From: Ewingella americana
GTDB taxonomy: Bacteria; Pseudomonadota; Gammaproteobacteria; Enterobacterales; Enterobacteriaceae
Assembly: GCF_006438725.1 (NCBI RefSeq)
Contig: NZ_RCZD01000020.1
Coordinates: 1-59,840, forward strand
Direction: 5' to 3'
Length of the DNA stretch: 59,840 bases
Shown piece by piece: positions 33,455 through 42,313 of this stretch. A model generated the notes under the pieces. That model was not told the DNA's origin. It ran no database searches and saw nothing but the letters and a program-made list of their open reading frames with translations. The translations under genes and the position numbers were made by a program. Numbering within the stretch: position 1 is the first letter of the stretch; every line of letters starts with the position of its first letter.

Positions 33455-34718
33455 AAATATCACGTATCTTGATTCCACTTCTATGCGTCTATTCAAAGGT
33501 GACATGAGAGTCTCTGCGGGTTATATCACGGAACTCGGTAATGACATTGCAGAAAAAAGTGATGAAACAATTATACCTTCATGTGATTTAATTGTATTAC
33601 CTGGAATGATTAATGCTCACCTTCATCCAAGCAAAGAAATATATGGCGGCATGCTGGATTTTTCGCCGATTGATGTTGTGCTTGACTCTGTGCACACAAA
33701 CAACAGTCTCGAAGATGCTGAGGGGCAATATGTCGCATCGCTAAAGTCTATGATGTCAGCCTTAAAGAAAGGGGTGACAACGTTTGGCTTATTCACCAGC
33801 AGAATTGAGAGTGATGTCCGGGCTGCTCAAAAAATTGGGGTGCGTGCGGTAATCAGCTATTGTCAAAATAACCAATGGATTGGTAGTGGTCGAAGCCCTG
33901 AAAGCAAAAGTATTGAGGAGATCACTCGTCAGTTTTTTGACGTTGAGGAAAAATACAAATCAAATCTGATTGTTGTTTGTCCAGCGACGGCATCGGAATT
34001 ATCTGCTGATGATGATTTAATCAGAAAGTTACATCATATAGCCAAAGAATTTAAAACTAAATTTTTTGTTCACATGCACGAAGGTGAGCATCAAGTCATT
34101 TCACATCATAACGTATATGGAATGAGTGGTATCGAACGTTTGGCGAAACTGAATGTATTAGATAACCACACGACGCTTATTCATAGCTGCCATTTGTCAG
34201 AAAAGGATAAAAGCTTACTCCTCCTTGGTGGTTGTAATATCATTCATTGCCCCGTCAGCAATAGTTTTGTTGGTGCAGGAACATTACCATTGAAAGATCT
34301 CTCATCAATGACGATTGGATTAGGGACTGATGCCGCAATGGTGAATCCTGTCAATGATATAACTTTTGATGCGCTTATGTCTATTTATCATCATGGCGAC
34401 AATGATTTCGCAAAAAAAGTCAGTGCTGCTTATATTTTAAAAGTACTTACCGAAGGCGGTGCAAATTCATTAGGACTCTCTCAAACAGGTAGGGTAGAAA
34501 CGGGATTTAAGGCTGACTTGATATTCTATGATATAAAATCAATAGATTCTGGATATATAAATACTCCCATTTCAATATTGAAAATGTTAAACCAAGAATC
34601 ACCCTGTAAGATTATGATTAATGGAAAAACTATTATCGACAATGCAAATTTTATAGACTCAACATTACTTGATAATGAGAGTAAGTATTCTGCCATTAGA
34701 GAGATGATTAAATTATGA
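33432..34718 (+). CDS. Amidohydrolase, TRZ/ATZ-type deaminase family
   Basis: This 428-residue metal-dependent hydrolase has the metal ligands H63-x-H65 (INAHLHPSK), H216 and nearby E219 (HMHEGEH), H251/H254 (LIHSCHLS) and D300 (GLGTDAAM). It also has the C-terminal GFKADLIFYD strand of the family. The NPVND and CPVSNS motifs are like those of the cytosine, guanine and 5-methylthioadenosine deaminases. In this pathway it may deaminate the modified cytosine ring or open a ring; the substrate cannot be read from the sequence. Its end overlaps the next start by ATGA. Confidence 0.82.
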   Translation: MDQNLLFKNITYLDSTSMRLFKGDMRVSAGYITELGNDIAEKSDETIIPSCDLIVLPGMINAHLHPSKEIYGGMLDFSPIDVVLDSVHTNNSLEDAEGQYVASLKSMMSALKKGVTTFGLFTSRIESDVRAAQKIGVRAVISYCQNNQWIGSGRSPESKSIEEITRQFFDVEEKYKSNLIVVCPATASELSADDDLIRKLHHIAKEFKTKFFVHMHEGEHQVISHHNVYGMSGIERLAKLNVLDNHTTLIHSCHLSEKDKSLLLLGGCNIIHCPVSNSFVGAGTLPLKDLSSMTIGLGTDAAMVNPVNDITFDALMSIYHHGDNDFAKKVSAAYILKVLTEGGANSLGLSQTGRVETGFKADLIFYDIKSIDSGYINTPISILKMLNQESPCKIMINGKTIIDNANFIDSTLLDNESKYSAIREMIKL

Positions 34719-35332
34719 AAAAAATAGCCTTCTTATTCTCAGGCCGTGGCACGTTATTAACAGCGGTGAAAGATGCTGTTGCCGATGCTTGCGTACCTGC
34801 GGAGTTGAGCCTTGTTCTGACGAATAATCGTGATTTTGAAGCCGCCAACAACCCTGCTTTTTCGGGGATTTCAGTCATAAAAGTAAATCATCAGGATCAT
34901 GAAAGCAGAGAATCTTTTGAGAAAAAAATAGCCGACTATTTAAATGAGATTAACGTTGATCTGGTCATCTTAGGCGGATTTAGGCGGATTTTCTCATCCA
35001 GCTTTGTTCACCAGTTCGGTCATAAAACAATGAATACGCATCCCTCAATACTGCCTGCATTTCCGGGAGATAAAGCTCAATTAAGGGCAATTAACCAAGG
35101 TGTTAGAATTTCAGGGGCGACATTGCACTTCATAAATGATGAAGTTGATGCAGGACCTATTATAGATCAGGAACCCGTAAGGATCACAAACGGCATGACG
35201 GAGAATGATCTGAAAGAAGCTATTTTACTGGCGGAGAAAAAGATGATCTACCGTGCAGTTCGTGCATTTATTGAGGGCCGAATAACGCTTGACGGTGATA
35301 AGGTCATTTATGAGGAAAATATCTATGTATAA
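34715..35332 (+). CDS. PurN/Fmt-like formyltransferase
   Basis: This 205-residue protein is the size of GAR transformylase PurN and keeps its catalytic triad: N107 and H109 in MNTHPSILPAFPG, and D145 in NDEVDAGPII. The N-terminal IAFLFSGRGTLL (10-residue loop equal to the SGxGSN phosphate loop) has R-G-T in place of GSN, so the phosphate-binding loop for GAR is changed. It would transfer a formyl group from 10-formyl-tetrahydrofolate to an amine on the pathway product instead of making purines. A short duplication (TTAGGCGGA, 34974-34991) encodes the LGGFRRIF region. It overlaps the MFS gene by 8 bp. Confidence 0.8.
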   Translation: MKKIAFLFSGRGTLLTAVKDAVADACVPAELSLVLTNNRDFEAANNPAFSGISVIKVNHQDHESRESFEKKIADYLNEINVDLVILGGFRRIFSSSFVHQFGHKTMNTHPSILPAFPGDKAQLRAINQGVRISGATLHFINDEVDAGPIIDQEPVRITNGMTENDLKEAILLAEKKMIYRAVRAFIEGRITLDGDKVIYEENIYV

Positions 35333-36533
35333 GATAAAAAATAGTATTTTTGCTGCAAGCTGCGTTGCGAGCATCCTTTTTATAGCCATAACAACGCTTG
35401 GGTTATCCTTAGCGACATTGCCATTGTATGTTAGTGAATCCCTGGGTTATTCAGCTTTTTATGTTGGGCTTGTTGTCGCCGCTGAATCATTATCCACATT
35501 ATTTTCGCGAGCAGCCGCAGGAAGATATTCTGACAATCATGGACCACGAAAAGGTATGGTGTTGGGACTGTCTCTCACTTTGCTCGCGGGACTGTTTTGT
35601 TTATTTTCTTTCAGTTTTATCGATTCAGCTAAAGTAGCATTCTCCGTCATCATCTTTTCGCGAGTATTGATGGGTATTGGCGAGAGTTTAATTTTTACTT
35701 GCAGTGGTACATGGCCTATTGGACTCGTCGGCCGAGAGCATGCCGGGAAAATTATGTCCTGGGTGGGGATTGCCATGTTCCTGGGTTTAGCGTTGGGTAA
35801 TTACGCGGGCACATGGTCATATTATCATTCCGGTATTATCATTTCTGCTATTGCTATGACTATTCTACCTGCACTGGGTTTTTTGCTGGTAGCCATCGTC
35901 AAACCTGTTGCCATTCATCCTGAAAGAAACAAAGCGAAACTTTCCTATGCCATCCATAGAATATGGAAAGCAGGGTCGGGTTTTTCACTGGCTAATATAG
36001 GTTATGCCTCTATTACGACGTTTCTTGTCCTGTATTTTATTCAGAATGGTTGGGGAGGGCAGGCAGCCTTAGCGTTGTCCTTATTTGGCGTGGGATATGT
36101 TGTTTCAAGGCTGACGCTGGGGTGGAAAGCGGATAGTTCAGGTTTAAAATTGACACTATTTTCAATTGCTATTGAAGCCATCGGCTTATTATTTATTGCT
36201 CTTTCGTCTCATCCGTACGAGGCAATGCTGGGCTCTTTCCTGACAGGATTCGGTCTTTCAATGATTTATCCTTTGCTTGCCCTTCCGGCATTAAAAAGTA
36301 TGCCTGATGAAAATATTGGTCTGGCGCTGAGTACCTATGAGTCTTGTTTTGATATAGGAATATTGGTTGCAGGACTTGTAGGCGGGGGGATCGTTTCGTT
36401 ATTTGGATATCCGGCCGTTTTTATCTTTGCATTTTTCTGCTGTTTGTTAGCCTCTATTTCATCGATATTAGCTTACAAGCAAATATCCAACGGAGATCCC
36501 AAGCTTATGCGCGGAAAGGCCTCTCTTAACTAA
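35325..36533 (+). CDS. MFS transporter, candidate exporter of the operon product
   Basis: This protein of 402 residues from the ATG at 35325 (MYKIKNSIFAASC), overlapping the end of the formyltransferase gene, has twelve predicted membrane helices. The MFS loop 2-3 motif reads GRYSDNHGPRKGMVLG, and the central cytoplasmic loop is near residue 200. It resembles YfcJ/YhhS-type DHA1 exporters. As the last gene of a folate-dependent nucleotide-modifying operon it most likely exports the product, and also gives self-protection. It is followed by a 15 to 20 bp gap and then a distant hairpin terminator at 36727. Confidence 0.85.
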   Translation: MYKIKNSIFAASCVASILFIAITTLGLSLATLPLYVSESLGYSAFYVGLVVAAESLSTLFSRAAAGRYSDNHGPRKGMVLGLSLTLLAGLFCLFSFSFIDSAKVAFSVIIFSRVLMGIGESLIFTCSGTWPIGLVGREHAGKIMSWVGIAMFLGLALGNYAGTWSYYHSGIIISAIAMTILPALGFLLVAIVKPVAIHPERNKAKLSYAIHRIWKAGSGFSLANIGYASITTFLVLYFIQNGWGGQAALALSLFGVGYVVSRLTLGWKADSSGLKLTLFSIAIEAIGLLFIALSSHPYEAMLGSFLTGFGLSMIYPLLALPALKSMPDENIGLALSTYESCFDIGILVAGLVGGGIVSLFGYPAVFIFAFFCCLLASISSILAYKQISNGDPKLMRGKASLN

Positions 36534-36726
36534 AAGAAGAAGGATTGCTCAGTTCAGTACGTAGTTGGTCTATAGGGTGATTGACCAGATCGTACGGCCT
36601 GGACTGAGTTCTCTCAACGCGACCTACGCATAAAAACGATTATTTATACTTCAACTTTTTTAATTGGGTCGGATAGTACGTCGGCGTGAATAGATGGACG
36701 ATGAAGGGATGCAATGCCAGAAATGC

Positions 36727-36760
36727 AAAAAAGCAGGCATCAGAAGACGCCTGCTTTCTT
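36727..36760 (+). terminator. Hairpin terminator
   Basis: A perfect 9-bp stem AAAGCAGGC (36730-36738) / GCCTGCTTT (36749-36757) is followed by CTTT. It lies 194 bp past the MFS exporter gene and immediately before the direct repeat at 36765, mirroring the arrangement at 41757-41802. Confidence 0.75.
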
Positions 36761-36764
36761 TAAT

Positions 36765-36923
36765 TTGGCTCCTCTGACTGGGATCGTCTTAGCCAATGGA
36801 TGGCTAATAATTAAGCTAAGTGGGAATGGCCTTTCTGTCGAGACCGCCAGAATGACCACCAATAATTACGGGTTATATAAATCTGGTTTGAGCGATCTGC
36901 GGCTTGTGGTGTTCGTTACTATT
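36765..36923 (+). repeat. Long direct repeat, left copy (attachment-site-like)
   Basis: A stretch of about 160 bp is repeated at 41802-41960 in the same orientation, with an identical 22-bp start (36765-36786, containing TGGCTCCTCTGACTGG) and about 70 percent similarity after it. From memory, the start matches the reverse complement of the 3' end of enteric tRNA-Asn (…CCAGTCAGAGGAGCCA). Such a core is typical of attachment sites of integrative elements. No integrase gene is seen. The 77-residue frame over it is not a gene. Confidence 0.75.
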
Positions 36924-37003
36924 GTGTTCCCTGAAGAGGAAGCGTAGCGAGAGTGGAGCATCGAAGAGTCTGCTCTACGTGGAACTATGTGCAAGGAGAT
37001 CTG

Positions 37004-37073
37004 ACCGTCTGCTCACCGCCAGAAGCGGACATGACCCATATCACAGTTTGTTAATCAATGGGGAACACGTCAG
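37004..37073 (+). repeat. Dispersed intergenic repeat, 3' half copy C
   Basis: This partial copy of the repeat at 1969-2080 runs from GTCTGCTCACCGCCAGAAGCGG to TTAATCAATGGGGAACACGTCAG-like sequence. It lies in the gap between the direct repeat and the next small gene. Confidence 0.65.
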
Positions 37074-37176
37074 TGGGTAAAAGCTACATATGTTTGGGGT
37101 ACTACCTGCCTCGCAAGAATTACCTGTACGCTCATATGATCGGCGTGAGAGTTCTTTGTAGAGATCAGGAGGCTCA

Positions 37177-37491
37177 ATGCATTACAGTTGCATGAATAAT
37201 ACAAAATGGGATGAGATCCGTCTGGCAATGGTTAACATGAGTTCCCCTCCTCGATGGAAAACAGTCACACTCAGTGGATATGAATCCTTACCGGATGGCG
37301 AGTGGTTTTATCATTTCAAGGTGGGTGGCTATTCTGATATCCATCACCTTGATGTTTTGACGTCTTCACCTGAGCAGCATGCAATGGTAGGTGAAGTTCT
37401 TCAGGCTATTCACGTCCCAGGAATCGAGACAACTTTCGGGTACAGAATTTTCGGGTATGCTGATTTAGCTACTGCTGTCAGTTATCTCTAA
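37177..37491 (+). CDS. Small unknown protein, 104 residues
   Basis: This 104-residue cytosolic protein has a strong AGGAGG ribosome-binding site 7 nt before the ATG at 37177. It is rich in aromatic residues (W at 11, 27 and 43) and contains EWFYHFKVGGYSDIHHLDVL and an ending GIETTFGYRIFGY. The look is that of small immunity-type proteins of polymorphic toxin loci, but no toxin gene is adjacent. I do not recognise the family with confidence. It lies alone inside the segment between the two long direct repeats. Confidence 0.65.
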   Translation: MHYSCMNNTKWDEIRLAMVNMSSPPRWKTVTLSGYESLPDGEWFYHFKVGGYSDIHHLDVLTSSPEQHAMVGEVLQAIHVPGIETTFGYRIFGYADLATAVSYL

Positions 37492-37722
37492 CTGAACAGA
37501 TATAACACGGATGCCCCAAGAGGGATTGCTTGAACAGTTCAGTGCACTATGATGTTCAATTCCGCTTTTCGCTCTTAGACGACTGAGAATTTACTATAGT
37601 CGATTTGGTACTCAGGGGGGCTTTTTGAAAACACCTAAAAATCACTCTTTTTTACCGCATTGATCCGGCGTAATTTAGTTATTAAAAATATGCTGAGAGC
37701 AAATCATAAAATGCAGCCTTGA

Positions 37723-37974
37723 ATGAGCGTAAAAATTATGATGCACGAACTTTGGGCAAATAAAGATGAACTGGATTTGTTTTGTCTCACAGGCCAACGA
37801 GGAGATGATGCCCGTAAGCTACTTGAACCAGGTTATAAGTTAATTTGGACATGTGAATCAAACTCTCACTTTGAAGCAATGACACGGTACTATGAATTTC
37901 GTAGTTGGGGTGAATATACAACTGACTTCCCCGATCAGGATAAAAAAACATATAAGGAATTAGGATGGGAGTAA
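37723..37974 (+). CDS. Small unknown acidic protein, 83 residues
   Basis: This 83-residue acidic protein has the core MHELWANKDELDLFCLTGQRGDDARKLLEPG and WTCESNSHFEAMTRYYEF, and likely starts at 37723 or at the ATGs at 37738/37741 (MMHELW). No clear ribosome-binding site is seen before 37723. It looks like a real small protein by composition and resembles hypothetical proteins that accompany toxin/immunity loci; the function is unknown. A copy of the repeat motif TCCGCTTTTCGCTC (37561-37574) lies upstream. Confidence 0.6.
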   Translation: MSVKIMMHELWANKDELDLFCLTGQRGDDARKLLEPGYKLIWTCESNSHFEAMTRYYEFRSWGEYTTDFPDQDKKTYKELGWE

Positions 37975-38176
37975 CATTATCTCCTTCCTTACAATAAAAT
38001 CAATTAATTAAATTGGCTGTGTTATGAGATTGATGGGCTTTATTATCTTTTAGATATGAGGGAAAACTAAATAGCGTGATGACATTTAGTTATTACGCTA
38101 TAGAAATTATTCATTGTACGTTTGAAGAGGTTATGCGTATAAAGTTGAATTATTCTAAGGTGGAGGCCTTTATAGC

Positions 38177-38390
38177 ATGAAATCTATTACTGAAATTGAA
38201 GTGAAAGATGAGGTATTATTTGATCAGAGTTTACTTCACAAGAACGAAAAAAATGAGGTTTTTCTGTCTTTTTTGCTATTACTTTAACGCCACCGAATAC
38301 AGCGTTCATGCCTTATCAGTGACTGAGGTTACCAGAGATATGCTGATTCAGATCGATGAGGAATTGGTGTCTGACAAACACTGGTCATGA
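38177..38390 (+). pseudogene. Frameshifted small gene, unknown
   Basis: The frame from the ATG at 38177 (MKSITEIEVKDEVLFDQSLL...) stops at 38287. A second frame continues at about 38280 with NATEYSVHALSVTEVTRDMLIQIDEELVSDKHWS to the stop at 38390. The break falls in runs of A and T (GAAAAAAATG, TTTTTTG), where a small deletion or a read error is likely. Joined, it gives about 70 residues. No family is recognised. The rest of 37975-38418 shows no gene. Confidence 0.35.
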
Positions 38391-38418
38391 AATAATATAA
38401 TTTAGGGCATAATCAATC

Positions 38419-39444
38419 ATGAAAAAAATTACACTTGGACATTCTGGTTTGAATGTTACAGCAGAAGGTTATGGCTGCATGGGGTTGTCGGAATTTTACG
38501 GTCTGACGCCAGAAATAGATGCAGAGAAAATGCTCGAAAGAGTCATTGACAAAGGAATCAATTTTCTTGATACCGCTGATATCTATGGTTATGGGCATAA
38601 TGAAAACCTTCTAGGAAAAGTTCTGAAAAAATACCCGGAAGATGAGATTGTTGTGGCGACGAAATGCGGAATAGTTCGGGATATCGATAATCCCCTTCAC
38701 CGGGAAGTTAATAATAGTCGTGACTATATTTTTGGCTGTTTTGAGAAAAGCTCGAAAAGACTAGGCAGAAAAATCGATCTGTATTATCTGCACCGGGTTA
38801 TTCAGGATCCGGATACACTCAGAGAAGCCATGACGACAATGCATCAATTAAGGTCTGATGGCAAAATTGGTGCTATCGGTCTGTCAGAAGTTAACGCCGA
38901 AACCATCAAGCTTGCACATGAGTTGTTGCTGAAGTTGTCTGATGGTGAATTTGGTTTGAGTGCAGTTCAGACAGAATACTCATTGATGTCCCGTGATATT
39001 GAAAATAATGGGGTCCTGGAGACATGTAATAATCTGGGTATTTCTGTCGTTGCGTACAGTCCTGTAAGTCGGGGATTGCTTGGCGGGAAATTACAGGATC
39101 TCAGTGCACTCTCCGAAAATGACTCCCGGCGTTATCTGCCGCGTTTTATGGGAAGTAATCTTAAAGCAAACAATGCCATCGTTGATGAACTGAGGACATT
39201 TTCCAAGAACAATGGAATTACTCCGGCTCAGCTTGCACTGGCCTGGATAATGAACAACGATGCGGAGATCATTCCGATCCCGGGAACCCGGACCCCTCAA
39301 TTCCTGGATGAAAATATTCAGGCTGCTGACATAACGTTAACCCCAGAACAGATTTTAACTATGACTGATATATTATCAGGCCATGAAACCTCAGGGACAC
39401 GTTATCCTGAAGAGTTCATGAAAGCCTACGGCATGATTAAATAG
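38419..39444 (+). CDS. Aldo/keto reductase
   Basis: This 341-residue NADPH-dependent oxidoreductase with TIM-barrel fold has the catalytic tetrad Asp (FLDTADIYGYG, about 50), Tyr (about 55), Lys (VVATKCG) and His (YYLHRV). The NADP-binding C-terminal part is IPIPGTRTPQFLDENIQA. It belongs to the AKR13/YakC-like group that reduces aldehydes and ketones, and the substrate is unknown. The MFS transporter gene begins 13 nt after its stop, so the two form an operon. Confidence 0.92.
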   Translation: MKKITLGHSGLNVTAEGYGCMGLSEFYGLTPEIDAEKMLERVIDKGINFLDTADIYGYGHNENLLGKVLKKYPEDEIVVATKCGIVRDIDNPLHREVNNSRDYIFGCFEKSSKRLGRKIDLYYLHRVIQDPDTLREAMTTMHQLRSDGKIGAIGLSEVNAETIKLAHELLLKLSDGEFGLSAVQTEYSLMSRDIENNGVLETCNNLGISVVAYSPVSRGLLGGKLQDLSALSENDSRRYLPRFMGSNLKANNAIVDELRTFSKNNGITPAQLALAWIMNNDAEIIPIPGTRTPQFLDENIQAADITLTPEQILTMTDILSGHETSGTRYPEEFMKAYGMIK

Positions 39445-39456
39445 ACGGGCAATTGA

Positions 39457-40644
39457 ATGACTGAATTAATTAAATTGACAGAGGAAAAGTCGGGATTGCC
39501 CGTATTTAAACTCGGTATCATAGGTGCAGCTCTGTTCCTTTCAATCCTCACTGAGGCTCTTCCTGCAGGTTTCCTTCATTCACTGGAGCTGACATTCAGT
39601 GTCAGCGCTTCCGAAGCGGGTCAGTGGGTGACGTTGTATGCCATTGGTTCTCTGTTGTCGGCTATCCCTTTAACATTGGCAACACAGCACTGGTCAAGAA
39701 AAAAACTATTATTAATTACACTGGCGGGTTTTGCTGTATCAAATGCTGTCACTGCTGCAGTTGATTCTTTTATCGTTACGCTTGTAGCCCGTTTTTTAGC
39801 TGGTCTCTTCGCTGGTCTCTTATGGGCACTGGCTGCGGGCTATGCTGGCCGAATGGTGGCTCCAGCCCATCAGGGGAGGGCAATAACCATTGTCATGCTA
39901 GGCGTTCCACTGGCGCTTTCTCTGGGGGTTCCGGCAGGGACATTCTTGGGAAATATTTATGGCTGGCGTACTATTTTTTATACTATGACAATACTGGCAG
40001 GTTTGCTTTTTATGGCTGGAGCATTCGCTTTACCGGACCAACCGGGAATAAGTCATGCAGAACGTATTTCTGTTTGCAAAGCAGTATCTATACCAGGCAT
40101 TAAAACGATATTAGTAGCGACGTTTATTTTTTCACTCGGTCATAACATGATGTATACCTATATTTCTCCGTATTTAATTACATCATTGGATAGTGGATTT
40201 ATCAGTACATTTCTGTTGGTTTTTGGCGTGATGGCCGTCATCAGTATTATAATTACTGGTGTGTTTATCGACAAGCATCTTAAGTTACTTACATTGTGCG
40301 GATTGTCTCTATTCATCATGTCGTCTTTGTTATTTTCTTTATTTTATGACAACGTTTATTTCGTTATGAGTGGTGCAATTTTATGGGGGTTAGGGTTTGG
40401 TGGCGGTGCAACATTATTTCAGACAGCATCTGCACGTACTGCTGGTAATGCTGCTGATATAGCGCAGTCTCTTATGGTAACCATCTGGAATATGGCAATT
40501 GCTGGTGGTGGTCTTGTGGGCGGTTTATTACTGGATCAGTTTGGTATTTTATCCCTACCAGTAGTGTTAACAGCGTTACTAATATTTTGTGTTGTTATTG
40601 TTAAGATAAGTAAGGCTCCAGGGTTTTACCGTATATCGAACTAA
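39457..40644 (+). CDS. MFS transporter, AraJ/YdhP-like drug or sugar exporter
   Basis: This 395-residue protein has twelve helices, motifs GSLLSAIPLTLATQHWSRKKLLL near TM2-TM3 and ARFLAGLFAGLLWALAAGYAGRMV in TM4-TM5, and PAGTFLGNIYGWR. These are signatures of the DHA1 AraJ/CmlA-like group. It is co-transcribed with the aldo/keto reductase upstream, and the two may detoxify and export an aldehyde or related compound. The convergent LysR gene follows after 84 bp. Confidence 0.88.
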   Translation: MTELIKLTEEKSGLPVFKLGIIGAALFLSILTEALPAGFLHSLELTFSVSASEAGQWVTLYAIGSLLSAIPLTLATQHWSRKKLLLITLAGFAVSNAVTAAVDSFIVTLVARFLAGLFAGLLWALAAGYAGRMVAPAHQGRAITIVMLGVPLALSLGVPAGTFLGNIYGWRTIFYTMTILAGLLFMAGAFALPDQPGISHAERISVCKAVSIPGIKTILVATFIFSLGHNMMYTYISPYLITSLDSGFISTFLLVFGVMAVISIIITGVFIDKHLKLLTLCGLSLFIMSSLLFSLFYDNVYFVMSGAILWGLGFGGGATLFQTASARTAGNAADIAQSLMVTIWNMAIAGGGLVGGLLLDQFGILSLPVVLTALLIFCVVIVKISKAPGFYRISN

Positions 40645-40727
40645 AGAGGTATATATGGATTTACTGATTGACTTGCATAACCCTACTCATTTTTCTTGAA
40701 ATTAAGGAAGCATTGCATTGGTGGTTT

Positions 40728-41630
40728 TTATCTTTTTAAAACCTGAGAGCCAGAGTTTTCTATATGGTTATTTTCAGTTACACTGTTGATAAATTCGGTA
40801 CGTAGAAAAATATCCAATTGTTTATTCCATACAAGACCTAACGGCCATTCACTTTTATATCCGATCAAAGCCTGGCAGGAAAAATTGGATTTTAAAAAAG
40901 AGATGATACTGTGAGGAAGGATAGTGACTCCCATTCGTGACCCCACTAAAGCCAGTACACTGTAGACATTCGTCAGATATTGAGCTGGTTTCTTATCAAA
41001 GTTGCGTGTTTTAAGGTAGTCACTGACGATATGATATAGCTCCGGATTACTGATTTCACTTAGTAAAATAAGATTGTGCGCATCAATTAGATCATCGATA
41101 GTTTGTTTTTTATTTTTTATATCAGGATGTGTGACAACACATAAAAAATCCTTACCAAGGGGTATAAACGATAAGTGATCTTCTTCTGATTTTCGCATGA
41201 AACCCAGGTCAATCCGACCTTTCAATAGTTCTTGCTCTTGTTGTATCGAAGACATTTCAATAAGATTTATATTAATATTAGGGTACTGGCAATTAAATGA
41301 ATTAACGATGTCGGGGACTATATTGAGGAATGATGATGTATATCCAATGTTAAGATTACCCGTTTTGCCTGTGCGGATTTTTTTTGCGACACATAAAAAA
41401 TGGTTTATTTGTTCATCAAGCACCAAGGCATTCTGGTAAAGCATTTCTCCTTCCACGCTCAGTTTTGCACCATGATTATCGCGTTCAAAAAGAGATAAAT
41501 CCAATTCCTGCTCAAGCAAATTTATCTGTTTTGTCAGCGCTGGCTGAGTAATAAATAGTTTCTCAGCAGCCTGCCTGTAGCTCTGGCTTTGAGCCAGCAT
41601 AATAAAGGATTTCAGTAACTTATTGTCCAA
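40728..41630 (-). CDS. LysR-family transcriptional regulator (second)
   Basis: This 300-residue regulator has the helix-turn-helix QSYRQAAEKLFITQPALTKQINLLEQELDLSLFERDNHGAKLSVEG. The effector domain starts GNLNIGYTSSFLNIVPDIV. It is AT-rich, with few GC-rich codons. It faces toward the reductase/transporter operon and may control it, although its own promoter is on the far side by the terminator at 41757. The C-terminal part is slightly short for the family but has no obvious break. Confidence 0.92.
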   Translation of the reverse strand: MDNKLLKSFIMLAQSQSYRQAAEKLFITQPALTKQINLLEQELDLSLFERDNHGAKLSVEGEMLYQNALVLDEQINHFLCVAKKIRTGKTGNLNIGYTSSFLNIVPDIVNSFNCQYPNININLIEMSSIQQEQELLKGRIDLGFMRKSEEDHLSFIPLGKDFLCVVTHPDIKNKKQTIDDLIDAHNLILLSEISNPELYHIVSDYLKTRNFDKKPAQYLTNVYSVLALVGSRMGVTILPHSIISFLKSNFSCQALIGYKSEWPLGLVWNKQLDIFLRTEFINSVTENNHIENSGSQVLKR

Positions 41631-41756
41631 ACTACATAACTCCTCACATATATTCGTAGATTTGTATGCTAATCATTACTCCGAATAATGACAACCCTGT
41701 AGGGACAGCATTGAGGCTGACAACATCACAGCGCTGCGCGCGCAGGTGCATGAAAA

Positions 41757-41795
41757 GCAAAAAGCCCGCTTCAGTTCCCTGAAGCGGGCTTTTCT
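41757..41795. terminator. Strong bidirectional terminator
   Basis: A perfect 15-bp stem AAAAGCCCGCTTCAG (41760-41774) / CTGAAGCGGGCTTTT (41779-41793) surrounds a TTCC loop, with A and T runs at both ends. It lies directly before the right direct repeat. Confidence 0.9.
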
Positions 41796-41801
41796 AGAAT
41801 C

Positions 41802-41960
41802 TTGGCTCCTCTGACTGGGATCGCCTTTGCCAGTAACTGGCTAATAAACATGCTAAATCTGAAATTCCTTTCTGTCAAGACCACCAAAGTGACCACCAAT
41901 AGGCCGGGTTACATAAATTGATTTGAGCGGTCTACGTTCATTTGGTAATCGTTACTATGG
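41802..41960 (+). repeat. Long direct repeat, right copy (attachment-site-like)
   Basis: This is the second copy of the repeat at 36765-36923, with the same 22-bp core (41802-41823). The two copies enclose 5.0 kb with six genes. Both are preceded by a hairpin terminator. The rest of 41961-42313 has no gene; a fragment near 42194-42220 (CACAGTCTGCGCCAATAGCG) resembles the dispersed repeat. Confidence 0.75.
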
Positions 41961-42313
41961 TTATATCTACGAGGGTAGTGTTGTTTCTGTCCTCATAGTG
42001 GAATTGTACCCGAGAAAATACCTGGGAGCCTGTTCTGTGCATATGTTGTGTGAAAAGGTTTTTGGTCAAAGAGAGACTGCCGAAAATAGAGCTAAAAACC
42101 GTGCTCGTGTGTAAAATTTGGCCCTAACTAACCAATTGAGCAATTTCATATTTTGCGTAGACGCGCGCCCTAAGTTTTTGGCAAGGGTTTTCACACAGTC
42201 TGCGCCAATAGCGGACGTTCAAAGTATTCAAGTAGTTACAATATTATGTTCTGGCTTGGGTCTCTAAACGTGGATATGGTGAAATCAAATAATTTTTAAG
42301 GGTCAAGATTTCT

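Noticed and set aside
36714-36947. 77-residue frame over the left direct repeat
   Set aside because: It is made of the hairpin terminator and the repeat; the matching copy at 41802 does not keep the frame.
41923-42114. 63-residue frame after the right direct repeat
   Set aside because: It starts inside the repeat, has no ribosome-binding site and is not kept in the other copy.
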